Part shown: piece after piece, positions 7,463 through 17,800 of the stretch
Numbering within the stretch: the first letter of the stretch is position 1
How the letters are laid out: each line of letters begins with the position of its first letter
Assembly: GCF_014931215.1 (NCBI RefSeq)
Contig: NZ_CP063089.1
Coordinates: 1,426,001 to 1,490,000, forward strand
DNA: 64,000 bases
Origin: Campylobacter sp. 2014D-0216
Lineage (GTDB): Bacteria; Campylobacterota; Campylobacteria; Campylobacterales; Campylobacteraceae
Direction: 5' to 3'
Notes under the pieces: model-generated
Databases searched by the model: none
What the model was told of the DNA's origin: nothing
The model's input: the letters and a program-made list of their open reading frames with translations, nothing else
Position numbers and translations under genes: made by a program

Positions 7463-8583
7463 AGTACCTCCAAAACCTTTTCTAAGTCTTTTTTCACTAG
7501 TCCAGCATGCAAAGAAAAGCGAATTCTAGCTGTATTTTTAGCCACGGTTGGCTCTTTAATAGCAGGTGCGAAAATACCATTTTCTAAAAGCTTTTGCGAA
7601 ATTTCACTAGCTAGTGCATTTTGCCCTAAAATAAAAGAGATGACATAAGCATCACCTAAAACTAAACCTTTACTTGCTAAAGCATTTTTAAACCAAGTGC
7701 TTAACTCTAAAAGCTCTTTTCTTTGAGTGTTAAATTCATGCAAATGCTTAAAAACATGCAAAGTCCAAGCTACATTGATAGGTGCAATGGCAGTTGAGTA
7801 TATAAAAGCTCTTGCTTTGTTGATAAAAAAATCTTTTTCATCACTTATCATGCAAGCTCCCATAGAAGCTATAGCCTTGCCAAAGGTAAAAACTAAAAAA
7901 TCCACTTCCTTTTCTAAGCCCAAAAATTTCACATAACCCAAACCATCATCTCCAAAACACCCTATGCTATGAGCTTCATCAATGTAAATTTTGATATTTT
8001 TAAACTCTTTTTTTAAGCTTACAAATTCTTTTATAGGTGCAAAATCCCCATCCATACTAAATAGCGCTTCACTTATGATGATGATATTTTCAAATTCTTT
8101 ATAATGCTTTTGCACTAAGCTTTGTAAATGCTTTGTATCATTGTGCTTAAATCTTATAAATTTAGCCCCACCAAGCCTTAAACCATCGATGATACTTGCG
8201 TGCACTTGTTTATCTGCTAAAAATAAAGTATTTTTAATGCTTGCTAAAGCTTGCAAGCAGCTTACATTTAAAGCATAGCCATTGTTAAAATGCAAGATTT
8301 TTTTGCCTAACTTAGCTTCTAAAAAACTTTCAAATTCATCAAAAATCGCATAATTTCCACTCAAGCTTCTTGAACTTGAACTAGAAAATTCAAATTCTTT
8401 TAAATGCATTAAAAAATCTTGCTTCAATGCTTTTTCATTACTTAAATTTAAATAATCATTGCTCGCTAAATTTAGCAATTTCTGCCCATTATAAACGACA
8501 TATTTTCCCTCATGTTTTAATGAGCGTAGAATTCTAAAATTATCTTGTTGTTTTAACTCATCTAAAATTTGTGCAATTTGCAT
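7459..8583 (-). CDS. bioF: 8-amino-7-oxononanoate synthase
   Basis: PLP enzyme of 374 residues that condenses pimeloyl-ACP with alanine in biotin synthesis. Family marks are DEAHSIGCFGDDGLG (PLP-contacting Asp and His), TFGKAIASMGA with the PLP-binding Lys, and SSSSRSLSGNY near the N-terminus. The frame stays open about 58 codons upstream, but that part is low-complexity and overlaps bioA. The ATG at 8583 starts the conserved MQIAQILDEL region and lies about 25 nt after a plausible transcription start. It is the first gene of bioF-bioG-bioC and divergent from bioA. Confidence 0.93.
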   Translation of the reverse strand: MQIAQILDELKQQDNFRILRSLKHEGKYVVYNGQKLLNLASNDYLNLSNEKALKQDFLMHLKEFEFSSSSSRSLSGNYAIFDEFESFLEAKLGKKILHFNNGYALNVSCLQALASIKNTLFLADKQVHASIIDGLRLGGAKFIRFKHNDTKHLQSLVQKHYKEFENIIIISEALFSMDGDFAPIKEFVSLKKEFKNIKIYIDEAHSIGCFGDDGLGYVKFLGLEKEVDFLVFTFGKAIASMGACMISDEKDFFINKARAFIYSTAIAPINVAWTLHVFKHLHEFNTQRKELLELSTWFKNALASKGLVLGDAYVISFILGQNALASEISQKLLENGIFAPAIKEPTVAKNTARIRFSLHAGLVKKDLEKVLEVL

Positions 8584-8614
8584 ACTCAACCTATTGTTAC
8601 TATTTAAATATTCA

Positions 8615-8620
8615 ATTATA
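8615..8620 (-). promoter_or_regulatory. -10 box of the bioFGC operon in the bioF/bioA divergent region
   Basis: TATAAT on the minus strand, 31 nt upstream of the bioF ATG. The divergent spacer (8584-8710) also has to hold the bioA promoter, for which TATCAT near 8678-8683 is a weaker candidate. I see no convincing BirA-type operator palindrome in the spacer. Confidence 0.6.
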
Positions 8621-8710
8621 CAAAAAATGTTAAAAGAAGTGATTGCTATTTTTAGATAACACATAAACTTAAATGTAGTATCATTAGCAATAAAAATCAA
8701 AGAAGTAAAA

Positions 8711-9979
8711 ATGAATTTAAAAGAACTAGACTTAAAACACATTTGGCACCCTTGCACGCAAATGAGCGATCATGAGTTTTTACCTTTAATACCTATAAAA
8801 AAAGCCAAGGGAGTGTATTTGTATGATTTTGATGAAAAATCCTACATAGACTGCATTAGCTCTTGGTGGGTAAATATCTTTGGCCATTGTAATGAATACA
8901 TCAATGAAAAAATCAAAGATCAACTTCAAAGTTTAGAACATGTCTTGTTGGCTGGCTTTTCACATGAGCCTATCATAAAGCTTTCACAAAGACTTTGCAA
9001 GCTTTTACCTTTTGATAAATGCTTTTTTGCAGACAATGGTAGTTCAGCCATAGAAGTGGCTTTAAAAATGAGTTTTCAATACCACTTAAACAATGGCTCT
9101 AAAAAGGATAAATTCTTATCACTTAGCAATTCTTACCATGGAGAAACCTTAGGTGCATTAAGCGTTGGCGATGTAGCACTTTATAAAAAAACCTATGAGC
9201 CTTTACTTTTAAAAAGTATCACAACGCCTGTGCCAACAAGCAAGGACTATACAAAAGAACTTGAAATTTTAGAAAACATTTTAAAAAATCATCATCATGA
9301 AATTTGTGCTTTTATACTTGAACCTTTACTTCAATGTGCGGGCAATATGCATATGTATGAGCTTGGGTATTTAGATAAGGCAGTTAAACTTGCTAAAAGT
9401 TATGATGTGCAAGTGATATTTGATGAGATAGCCACAGGTTTTGGACGTACAGGGGAGATGTTTGCGCTTGATTATTGTTCACAAAGTATTGATTATATAT
9501 GTCTTTCTAAAGCTATCACGGGTGGGTATTTACCCCTTTCAGTGGTGCTTACTAAAGATGAAATTTATGAGAAATTTTATGATAGCTATGAGAGCCAAAA
9601 GGCCTTTTTGCACTCTCACTCTTACACGGGTAATGCCCTAGCTTGTGCAGCGGCTAATGCGACTTTGGACATTTTTGAAAAAGAAAATATCATCGCAAAA
9701 AATAAAATCAAAAGTGCTTTTATAAAAACTCAATGGGAAAGTTTAAAAGAATTTGAATTTTTAGGAAATTTTAGAAATTTAGGCATGGTAAGTGCATTTG
9801 ATATACAAAAAAGCAAATACCAAAGAGCAGGACTTGAAGTCTTTCAAAGAGCCTTAGAAAAAGGCTTGCTTTTAAGACCACTTGGAAATACAATCTACTT
9901 CATGCCACCATATGTTATCAATGAAGATGAGATTGCTTATGTCGTGCAGTCTTTAAGAGAGATTTTCAAGGATTTTTAA
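8711..9979 (+). CDS. bioA: Adenosylmethionine-8-amino-7-oxononanoate aminotransferase
   Basis: Class III PLP aminotransferase of 422 residues that converts KAPA to DAPA using SAM as amino donor. The start [18 protein letters not shown], with WHPCTQM, is diagnostic for Bio[24 protein letters not shown] and [13 protein letters not shown] (PLP Lys) are all present. It is divergent from bioF. Its last 27 nt overlap the 3' end of the convergent bioD, an antisense coding overlap. Confidence 0.95.
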   Translation: MNLKELDLKHIWHPCTQMSDHEFLPLIPIKKAKGVYLYDFDEKSYIDCISSWWVNIFGHCNEYINEKIKDQLQSLEHVLLAGFSHEPIIKLSQRLCKLLPFDKCFFADNGSSAIEVALKMSFQYHLNNGSKKDKFLSLSNSYHGETLGALSVGDVALYKKTYEPLLLKSITTPVPTSKDYTKELEILENILKNHHHEICAFILEPLLQCAGNMHMYELGYLDKAVKLAKSYDVQVIFDEIATGFGRTGEMFALDYCSQSIDYICLSKAITGGYLPLSVVLTKDEIYEKFYDSYESQKAFLHSHSYTGNALACAAANATLDIFEKENIIAKNKIKSAFIKTQWESLKEFEFLGNFRNLGMVSAFDIQKSKYQRAGLEVFQRALEKGLLLRPLGNTIYFMPPYVINEDEIAYVVQSLREIFKDF

Positions 9980-10525
9980 AAGCTTTTCGCACACTTTATC
10001 ATCAAATTCTATGATAGGAATTTTAGCATAGTTGCTTATAAAATCCTTGCTAAAATTATCTTGGCTTTTTAAGATTAAAGCAAGGATTTTAATATCTCTT
10101 TGTTTGAGTGCTTCTATGCTTAAAAGCGTGTGATTGATACTTCCTAGATAGTCTTTTGCGACTAAAATCGTAGGGTGTTTAAACGCACTCATATAATCAA
10201 TCATCGTTTTTTCATCATCAAGGGGCGAAAAAAGTCCACCAGCTAACTCGATGATGAGTTTGTCACTTTGTGGAATTTGTATATCAAAGGCTTTGTAGTT
10301 TAAATTCTCTAAAATCCTACCTTTGTGCGGGGAAGCAGGGGTTTGCAAAAACACACCTTCTTTGAAAATCTTAGTTTTTGGGCTAAATTGAGCTATTGCC
10401 TCGCTATCTTTTGGCACACCTGCTTGAATAAGCTTAAAATAATTAAAGCCTAATTCCTTACAAAGTCTAGCACTTAGATAAGTTTTGCCAACATCTGTGT
10501 CTATACCACTAATGTATATTTTCAT
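9953..10525 (-). CDS. bioD: Dethiobiotin synthetase
   Basis: ATP-dependent carboxylase of 190 residues that closes the ureido ring of dethiobiotin. The P-loop-like [11 protein letters not shown] (residues 6-16) and [11 protein letters not shown] match BioD. It is slightly shorter than the usual 200-230 residues. It lies 6 nt downstream of two small multidrug resistance genes on the same strand, so it is transcribed with them rather than with the other bio genes. The 3' end overlaps bioA. bioB is not in the window. Confidence 0.9.
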   Translation of the reverse strand: MKIYISGIDTDVGKTYLSARLCKELGFNYFKLIQAGVPKDSEAIAQFSPKTKIFKEGVFLQTPASPHKGRILENLNYKAFDIQIPQSDKLIIELAGGLFSPLDDEKTMIDYMSAFKHPTILVAKDYLGSINHTLLSIEALKQRDIKILALILKSQDNFSKDFISNYAKIPIIEFDDKVCEKLLKILENLS

Positions 10526-10531
10526 TTTAAA

Positions 10532-10846
10532 CTATGAGAGTATTTTTAAACCCACAGTGCAAGCAATGATGAGAGCGATCAAAAAAAGCTTTAAAAAGCT
10601 TTTACTTTCTTTGTAAAAAAGTACTCCTATGATGACCCCACCTGCTGTTCCTGCACCCGTCCATATAGAATAAGCCACGCTCATAGCAATGTTTTGCATA
10701 CTAAGGCTTAAAAAACCAAATGAAAAACCAAAACACACTATCAAAGCTAAAAGATAAAGCTTGTTTTTAGTGCTTACAAGCTGTTTCATGATAATCACAC
10801 CAAAAATTTCAAAAGCAGTCGCTAAGAATAAAAAAAACCATTCCAT
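10532..10846 (-). CDS. SMR-family efflux protein, second subunit of a pair
   Basis: Four-helix small multidrug resistance protein of 104 residues. The membrane-embedded Glu13 is present (TAFEIFGV), as is the YSIWTGAGTAGGV helix-3 motif typical of the family. It overlaps the upstream SMR gene by one base (stop/start fusion). Paired SMR genes usually encode heterodimeric antiparallel exporters (YkkCD, EbrAB). The substrate could be guanidinium or quaternary cations and cannot be told from sequence. Confidence 0.88.
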   Translation of the reverse strand: MEWFFLFLATAFEIFGVIIMKQLVSTKNKLYLLALIVCFGFSFGFLSLSMQNIAMSVAYSIWTGAGTAGGVIIGVLFYKESKSFLKLFLIALIIACTVGLKILS

Positions 10847-11193
10847 TACTTAGTTTCCTTGCTGATGATCTTAAGGCCTATAATGCTTAAAAGCAAAATG
10901 GCTATTAAAGCAAGCTTGGTAATGGAAGTTGGTTCATTAAAAATAAACATCTCATTAAGCACCACTCCAACTGTACCAATACCCACAAAAACACTATAAG
11001 CAATACTCACTTCAAGTCTCTCGCAAGCTTTTAAAAAACATGTAAAAGATATACACACCCCAATGGCTGTTAAAGCATAATGCCAAATTTCAGTTGAGTA
11101 TTTTAGCCCACTTACCCAAAAACACTCAACCAAGCCACCCAAAATCACCATAAACCAACCAAAATTAGAGCTTATTTTTGTTCGTTCTATCAT
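10846..11193 (-). CDS. SMR-family efflux protein, Gdx/SugE-like subunit of a pair
   Basis: Four-helix SMR protein of 115 residues. The essential Glu is at residue 23 inside GGLVECFWVSGLKYS. The W-x-x-GLKYS pattern is characteristic of Gdx/SugE guanidinium exporters rather than EmrE. Start ATG with AAGGTAG upstream. With its 104-residue partner it probably forms a heterodimer in the inner membrane, and the two precede bioD in one transcript. No guanidine riboswitch fits in the 62-nt leader. Confidence 0.85.
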   Translation of the reverse strand: MIERTKISSNFGWFMVILGGLVECFWVSGLKYSTEIWHYALTAIGVCISFTCFLKACERLEVSIAYSVFVGIGTVGVVLNEMFIFNEPTSITKLALIAILLLSIIGLKIISKETK

Positions 11194-11218
11194 AATCTAC
11201 CTTTTTTCAAAACTGCAA

Positions 11219-11224
11219 ATTATA
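11219..11224 (-). promoter_or_regulatory. -10 box for the SMR-SMR-bioD transcript
   Basis: TATAAT preceded by TAGT on the minus strand, about 25 nt upstream of the first SMR start codon, in the 62-nt gap after the chemoreceptor pseudogene. It gives bioD a promoter separate from bioFGC and bioA. Confidence 0.6.
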
Positions 11225-11255
11225 ACTAAAATTACAAAACATAAGCTCTTTGGAG

Positions 11256-13247
11256 TTAAATTTTTTTACTTTCAACCTCTTTGAGTATAGATTGAGAGAT
11301 GTTTCCAACTGCTTTGGTAGCTTCATTTGTGAAATTTGCAATTTCTACATTTTCTTTTGTCACACTTTCTAAATTGACAATTGCATCATTAATCTGTGTA
11401 ATACTTTGAGTTTGTTCTTGCATTGAACTAGATACATCATTCACACTTTGCACCAAAATATTTACATTAGCTTCAATCTCTCCTAAACTTTTTTCAGTTT
11501 TTTCAGCTAAATGACGTACCTCATCAGCTACTACCGCAAAACCTCGTCCATGTTCACCCGCACGCGCAGCTTCAATAGCAGCATTTAAAGCAAGCAAATT
11601 AGTTTGATCTGCTATATCTTTAATCACATTAACAATTTATTTGATATTATCTGCTTGTGTTGCAACCTCTTTGGTTTTATCGCCTACATTTTGCATAGAG
11701 ATGTTGATCTGATCTACCGCGTGAATGGATTTTTCAAGCGACTGTGACTGAGAGTGTGTCCCATCTACTAGTTTTTGCATTGATTCTTCTAATTTTACAC
11801 TTTGCAAAGTTAGTTCTTTTGCAAACGTAGAAGATGAAACAAGCATTTTTTTAATCTCTTCGCCCAGCACGTTAGTAGTAACCTCTACATTACCTTTTGC
11901 GTTTTGAACCTGTGTAGAAAAATCTAACGCCTTATAGCTATCAAGCACTCGATCAAGCTCATTGATATTTGATCCTATTTTCTCTTCTAAAACATCAAGC
12001 ATATCATTTAAAATATTTTTTAACTCTACAAGTTGAGGATTGATAGGATTTTTATCAATCCTTGCAGATAAATTGCCACGTTCTATTTCTTTTACTTTTT
12101 GCACACTTTCAGCAACTGCCTCTTGATCTTTGTGTAAGTTGTTTTGAGTGTTTACAATGCTTTGACTGATTTCACGCGCTATAACTGAAAATTCATCATT
12201 GCCTTTGAGACTAATTTCCATCAAATCCATTTTCTTTTTATAATTTAGACTATCAAAAAAGCTTTTTAATGTATTTTGTATAATGATGATCTTTTTTAGA
12301 AAATGATCTATCATACCACCCAAAATAGCAATAATAACGATCACAAATATCACTCCAAAAATAATCTGCGTAACAAGCAATTTATCAAAAACATCATCAT
12401 AATCTTTTAAAGAATTCGCAGAACACAACATCATTTCATTGGCTGTATTTAAACACACCGCAACGCGTTGATCACCTTTTAAGGTGTATTTTATTAAATC
12501 AGTTGGTGTGTTAGGTGCTGCTTTAACTTCTTTTACAAAAGATTTAATCGCATCTGCCATTTCTGTTTCTTTATTTAAATCAATATCCCCCGAAGAATGA
12601 GCGATCAAATTTCCATTATTATTGATTAAAAAAACACTATTGCTTGGAGTTATTTTTAACCCCTCAAAAGCTTTACGCATATCATCAAGAAAAACCTCTC
12701 CTGCCAACACTCCTACAAATTTTCCATCTATTTCAAGAGGTGCAGTGATCGAAACGACCATCTTTTTTGTAACTACATCTAAAAAAGGATCAGAGATGTT
12801 TATCATTTTGGTATCTTTTGTAAGTTTATACCACGCTCTTGTTCTAGCATCAAAACCATCTTTTTCTTGATTTAAAATAAAATATTTACCTTTAGAATTC
12901 ATATCTACATCAATCAAACTTCCATCTTTTTCATAACCTACATAAATAGCCGTAAAAGAATACAAGGTAAAAACATGCTCTAAAAATTTGGCAAGACCTT
13001 CCTCTCCAACATCTTTACTAGCAACAATAGCTTTTGCTATTTTATCTATGTTTTCTTTTCTTGAATTAAAATAAAGCTCGATGAAACTTTTACCATTTTT
13101 CACACTTTCTTGTTTTCCGTGAGTAATGCTTTGTAAAATATCTATTTTAGAAGAATGATAATTTATTCCTACAAAAATCCCAAATCCTATACACAAGATC
13201 AAAGCTGTAAGCATAGAAATTCTTCTTGCGATAATCGTTTTAAACAT
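11256..13247 (-). pseudogene. dCache chemoreceptor (transducer-like protein) with one in-frame nonsense codon
   Basis: Methyl-accepting chemotaxis protein of the Tlp2/3/4 type. It has an N-terminal membrane helix (about 10-28), a periplasmic dCache domain (RTRAWYK, SDPFLD, GVLAGEV), a second helix near 290-315, then a cytoplasmic helical hairpin. A TAA at 11637-11639 interrupts the frame directly before [17 protein letters not shown], the kinase-contact tip. The same frame then continues 127 codons to a natural stop. One base change (GAA, CAA or AAA to TAA) explains it. The upstream product of about 536 residues would lack the CheA/CheW-binding tip and the return helix, so it should not signal. 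The start is the ATG at 13247 behind GGAGGT; the ATG five codons earlier precedes that site. Sequencing error is possible but no indel is involved. Confidence 0.9.
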
Positions 13248-13380
13248 TAAAAAAACCTCCATAAAATGTAATAATTGATAAACATTGTAATGTAATTATT
13301 AAAAATTTCTTGATTTATATTAATAAAATAGAAAAAATATAAATATTTTGTTTTAAATTTTCACATTTTATTATATAAAT

Positions 13381-13437
13381 TAATTTATATTTAATTTATA
13401 TTTAATATAATAGACAGTTTTAATATAAGGAGATAAT
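13381..13437 (+). promoter_or_regulatory. Promoter and ribosome-binding site of the asparaginase-like gene
   Basis: TATAAT at 13406-13411 is preceded by two exact copies of the 11-bp unit TAATTTATATT (13381-13391, 13392-13402), the helix-phased AT periodicity typical of Campylobacter sigma70 promoters. AAGGAG at 13427-13432 precedes the ATG at 13438. Further left (13269-13301) an 8-bp inverted repeat, TAATAATT/AATTATTA, lies close to the divergent chemoreceptor start and may be a regulator site. Confidence 0.7.
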
Positions 13438-14472
13438 ATGATTTTTTTTACATATGACAAAAAAGTACTATTAATGCTAATTAGCTTGGTGTTTTTTTCA
13501 TGTGTTAATATTTATGCAAAAGATTTTAAACCTATTATAGTAATTCATGGTGGAACTAGTGGCCTAGGACTCACAAAAGAAGAATTTAACAAAAGAGAAA
13601 AAGTAATGAAAGAGTCTTTAAAGGCTGGTCAAACTATACTAGAACAAGGTGGGAGTTCGGTTGATGCGGTTATAGCCGCCATTAAAGTAATGGAAGATAG
13701 CCCTGAATTTAATGCTGGCAAAGGTGCAGTTTTTACTGCTGATGGATTTAATGAGCTTGATGCATCTTTAATGGATGGAAAAAATTTAAAAGCCGGTGCT
13801 ATCGCAATGGCTAGAACCATTAAAAATCCTATCGAGGCAGCAAAACTTGTCATGGAAAAAACACCCCATACTTTAATAGCCGGAGAAGGAGCTGATAAGT
13901 TAGCCAAAAAGCATGGTTTAGAAATAGTAGGACAAAAATACTTCTTTACAGAGCACAGATACAAACAACTCCAAGAAGCAAAAAAAAGCAAAGAAGTGTT
14001 GCTTGATAGCGACAAAGCTAAAGCGCACCTTGGCATAAACACTGAACCGTATTTAGGTACAGTTGGCGCGATAGCTTTAGATAAAAACGGCAACCTAGCA
14101 GCAGGCACAAGCACAGGTGGAACTACAAATAAAATGACAGGACGCATTGGAGATTCCCCTATTATAGGAGCTGGCAACTATGCAAATAACGATTCGGTTG
14201 CGATTTCTTGCACAGGAACGGGTGATATTTATATAAGAGTAGCTGCAGCCCATGAAGTTGCGGCTTTATACAAATACAAAAAACTTTCCATACAAGAAGC
14301 AGTTGAGGAAACCATCAAGCAAATAGCAAAACTTGGTGGAACAGGTGGGATCATCTCCATAGATAAAAATGGAAAAGTCGGCTATGCTTGGACTAAAGAT
14401 AAACTTGGAATGTACCACGGAGAAGCAAAAATCGGTGAAGAACCAAAAGTTTTTTGGCCTTTAAAAAATTAA
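13438..14472 (+). CDS. iaaA: Isoaspartyl peptidase/L-asparaginase (Ntn-hydrolase, IaaA-type), exported
   Basis: Plant-type asparaginase of 344 residues that self-cleaves before a threonine and hydrolyses isoaspartyl dipeptides and asparagine. The autocleavage site is LGTVGAIALD with Thr208, followed by GTSTGGTTNK and GRIGDSPIIGAGNYA as in E. coli EcAIII. A hydrophobic N-terminal segment (residues 10-27, probably cut after NIYA) predicts export to the periplasm, whereas E. coli IaaA is cytoplasmic. It is unrelated to the type II AnsA/AnsB fold. It converges on the YrdC-like gene with only one base between. Confidence 0.9.
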   Translation: MIFFTYDKKVLLMLISLVFFSCVNIYAKDFKPIIVIHGGTSGLGLTKEEFNKREKVMKESLKAGQTILEQGGSSVDAVIAAIKVMEDSPEFNAGKGAVFTADGFNELDASLMDGKNLKAGAIAMARTIKNPIEAAKLVMEKTPHTLIAGEGADKLAKKHGLEIVGQKYFFTEHRYKQLQEAKKSKEVLLDSDKAKAHLGINTEPYLGTVGAIALDKNGNLAAGTSTGGTTNKMTGRIGDSPIIGAGNYANNDSVAISCTGTGDIYIRVAAAHEVAALYKYKKLSIQEAVEETIKQIAKLGGTGGIISIDKNGKVGYAWTKDKLGMYHGEAKIGEEPKVFWPLKN

Positions 14473-14473
14473 A

Positions 14474-14896
14474 CTAACGCAATTTAATCTTTTTGGTGCC
14501 TCTAATTTTAAAAATTTTTGAGGCACTACTTTCAAAAAAAAACTCATCTACTTTTACATCTGCATTGCTGATAGCCCATTGATAATTAAAGCTTTTTCCA
14601 TGTTCGTTTGCAGAAGTAGAATAAAGCCAGTCAAAATTTTTTAAAAAATTTGCATGGCTACAATCTTTCACAACACGTATTGCTTTAGAATTAGGATACA
14701 AAAAAGTAGTTTTTTTGGATTTTCTTACAGTATTTTTAAAGTGATTTGGCACTCTAGTGAGTTTTGCTAACTCACTCAATTTAGCCGTAGCAACCAAACA
14801 AGCTTGGTCTAGAGGCCTTTTTTTTAAAGCATTAAGGGCTTTTAAGTCTTTACTTAAAAACCCTGCTGTTGTATCAGTTTGAGCAAGATAAATCAT
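14474..14896 (-). CDS. Compact Sua5/YciO/YrdC-family protein (TsaC-like)
   Basis: Protein of 140 residues with recognisable YrdC-fold marks: AQTDTTAGF near residues 5-13 in place of PTDTVYGL, then LKKRP at 24-28 and STSANEHG around 92-99. Family members make threonylcarbamoyl-AMP for tRNA t6A. It is about 50 residues shorter than E. coli TsaC and diverged in the first motif, so activity is uncertain. It starts inside the last codons of carB (4-nt ATGA overlap), so it is translated with carB. By gene order it corresponds to C. jejuni Cj0280 (from memory). Confidence 0.7.
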   Translation of the reverse strand: MIYLAQTDTTAGFLSKDLKALNALKKRPLDQACLVATAKLSELAKLTRVPNHFKNTVRKSKKTTFLYPNSKAIRVVKDCSHANFLKNFDWLYSTSANEHGKSFNYQWAISNADVKVDEFFFESSASKIFKIRGTKKIKLR

Positions 14897-17800
14897 GCTT
14901 TTAAGTATTCTTGTAAGCTCTTTACTTCAAGACATGATTTATTTTGTATAGCTTTAATCGCTTTTGCACCTGCATAAGCCGCTCTTAAATTTGTAAAATA
15001 TGGGGTTTTAAAACGCAATATATTTGCTCTAATTTTTTTAGTATCACCCTTAAAACTATGCTCATCGCTAGTATTAATAGCAAGTTGAATTTGAGAATTT
15101 TTAAATTTATCCTCTACATTTGGACGCCCTTCTGAAATTTTATGCACAAACTCACATTCCAAACCTGCTTCTTGTAAAATCTTAAAAGTTCCACTTGTAG
15201 CAATGATTTTAAATCCTAGTTTAATGTATTCACTTGCTAAATCAACTGCGTATTTTTTATCTTGTTCTCTTAAAGACAAAAAGACGTTTCCATTTTCTGG
15301 TAAGAAGTTAGATGATGCAAGCTGACTTTTTGCATAAGAATTTTCAAAATCTTTACTAATACCCATAACTTCACCGGTTGAACGCATTTCAGGCCCAAGC
15401 TCAAGATCACTTCCATTAAGCTTTGCAAAAGGAAATACCACTGATTTTACGCTAATGTGTTTTGGTTTTTTAGCTCTTAAAATTCCATTTTTTTCTTCTA
15501 CTACTTTAAAGGTATCATAAAATTTCAAACTTTCTCTTAAATTTCCTTGCCACATCACGCGTGTTGCTACCTTAGCTAAAGGAATTCCCGTAGCCTTGCT
15601 TACAAAAGGCACAGTTCTACTAGCTCTTGGATTGACTTCTATCATATATAGCTTATTGTTATGGATGGCAAATTGTATATTTAAAAGCCCTACTACACCT
15701 AAATTTAAAGCAATATCTTTTGTTTTTTGCTCAATCATCTCAAGCATAGCTTCATCGATATTTACAGCAGGTAAAGAACAAGCACTATCACCCGAGTGAA
15801 TTCCCGCTTCTTCAATGTGCTCCATAATACCTGCCACATACACTTCTTTTCCATCGCTTATTGCATCCACATCAAGTTCGGTAGCATTGTCTAAAAACTG
15901 ATCAATCAAAACCGGAGATTTATCACTCACATCTACTGCTTCTTGCATATATAATCTAAGCTCATTCTCATCATGCACTACACGCATTGCACGACCACCC
16001 AAAACATAGCTTGGTCTAACAAGCACAGGATAACCTATTTCTTTTGCTTTTAAAATCGCCTCTTCTACACTTACTGCTGTGCCATTTTTAGGCTGATCTA
16101 TGCCTAAATCTTCAATAAATTTAGCAAATTTCTTTCTATCTTCAGCTAGATCTATCACTCTTGCACTTGTTCCTATGATCTTTGCTCCAAAAGCACTCAA
16201 GCGTTTTGCAAATTTAAGCGGAGTTTGCCCACCAAAATGCACTATCACCCCATCTGGCCTTTCTTTATCAATCACTGCTCTTAAATGCTCAAAATCAATC
16301 GGTTCAAAATACAAAATATCACTGGTATCATAATCTGTTGAAACTGTCTCTGGATTACAATTATACATTATCGTTTTTACACCCATATCTTTTAAAGCAA
16401 AAGATGCATGCACGCACGCATAATCAAATTCAATACCTTGTCCTATACGATTTGGCCCACCACCTATAATCATTACTTTTTTGTCTTTTTTATCTTTACT
16501 TTCTTTTACTTGTGTAGCTTCACTTGCATTAATACTTGAGTATAAATACGGAGTTAGTGCTTCAAATTCTCCTGCACATGTATCTACTTCGCTATATTGA
16601 GCAATGATTTTATGTTTAATTCTTGCGTAATAAATATCATTTTGGCTTAATTCAAGATTATCTTTTTGATTTATCAAACTAGCAATTTTTTTGTCCGAAA
16701 AACCTAAAGTTTTAGCCTTTCTTAATAATTGCTTGTTGCTTAAGATGTCCATATCTATTTGATCTTCAAAATCCACTATTGCTTTAATTTGATTTAAAAA
16801 CCAAGGATCTATTTTGCAAAGCTCATAAAGCTCTTGAGTGCTAAAACCTTCTCTGAATGCTTGTGCTATATAAAGTAAACGTTTTTCGTTCGCATGGCGA
16901 ATTTTTGCCACAAGTTCGTTTTTGTCACACTCTATCACATCAAAACCACTTAAATTTCTCTCAAGCGAGCAAAGTGCTTTTTGAATACTTTCTTTAAAGG
17001 TTCTTCCTATAGCCATAACCTCGCCTACGCTCTTCATCGCAGTGCCAAGCTCGGTGCTTGCGTTTGGAAATTTTTCAAAAGTAAAACGAGGAATTTTGGT
17101 TACAATATAATCAATCACCGGCTCAAAAGAAGCAGGAGTGCCTGTGATGTCGTTTTTGATTTCATCTAAACTAAATCCAACCGCTAAAAGTGTAGCAACT
17201 TTAGCGATAGGGTATCCTGTTGCTTTACTAGCTAAAGCCGAAGATCTTGAAACACGAGGATTCATTTCAATAACTATCATTCTTCCATTGACCGGATTGA
17301 TAGCAAATTGGACATTTGATCCGCCTGTATCCACTCCGATTTCTCTTAAAATCGCAAAAGAAGCATTACGCATTGCTTGATATTCTTTATCAGTAAGTGT
17401 TAATGCCGGAGCTATGGTAATAGAATCTCCCGTATGAACCCCCATAGGATCAACATTTTCAATAGAACAAACGATAATGCAATTATCGTTTTTATCTCTA
17501 ATAACCTCCATTTCATATTCTTTCCAACCAAGCAAACTTTCTTCGATCAAAATTTCATGGATTGGACTAAGCGCTAAAGCAGTATTTGCTAGTTCTCTAA
17601 ACTCATCCATATTATACACTACACCGCTTCCTGCACCACCAAGGGTAAAAGAAGCTCTTATCATTAAAGGAAAGCCGATTTCTTCTACCGCTTTTAAAGC
17701 CTCATCATAATTGTATGCATACATAGATTTTGGCAAATCCATGCCGATTTTTTTCATACTTTCTTTAAAAATCTGTCTATCTTCACCTTTTTTTATCGCT

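Noticed and set aside
8584-8757. Upstream extension of BioF by 58 codons
   Set aside because: It overlaps bioA and the promoter region and is not similar to BioF.
11194-11255. Guanidine riboswitch upstream of the SMR pair
   Set aside because: The leader is about 30 nt after the -10 box, too short for any known guanidine aptamer, and no aptamer motifs are visible.
11256-11627. The 3' part of the chemoreceptor as a separate gene starting at [10 protein letters not shown]
   Set aside because: It has no ribosome-binding site of its own and begins in the middle of the conserved signalling hairpin; one broken gene explains it better.
14496-14526. Hairpin GTGCCTC/GAGGCAC as terminator of the asparaginase gene
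   Set aside because: It lies inside the coding end of the convergent YrdC-like gene and has no T-tract on the plus strand; may be coincidental.
15596-17710. Several open frames antisense to carB and other long genes
   Set aside because: They shadow strongly conserved coding sequence, lack ribosome-binding sites and have no recognisable protein features.
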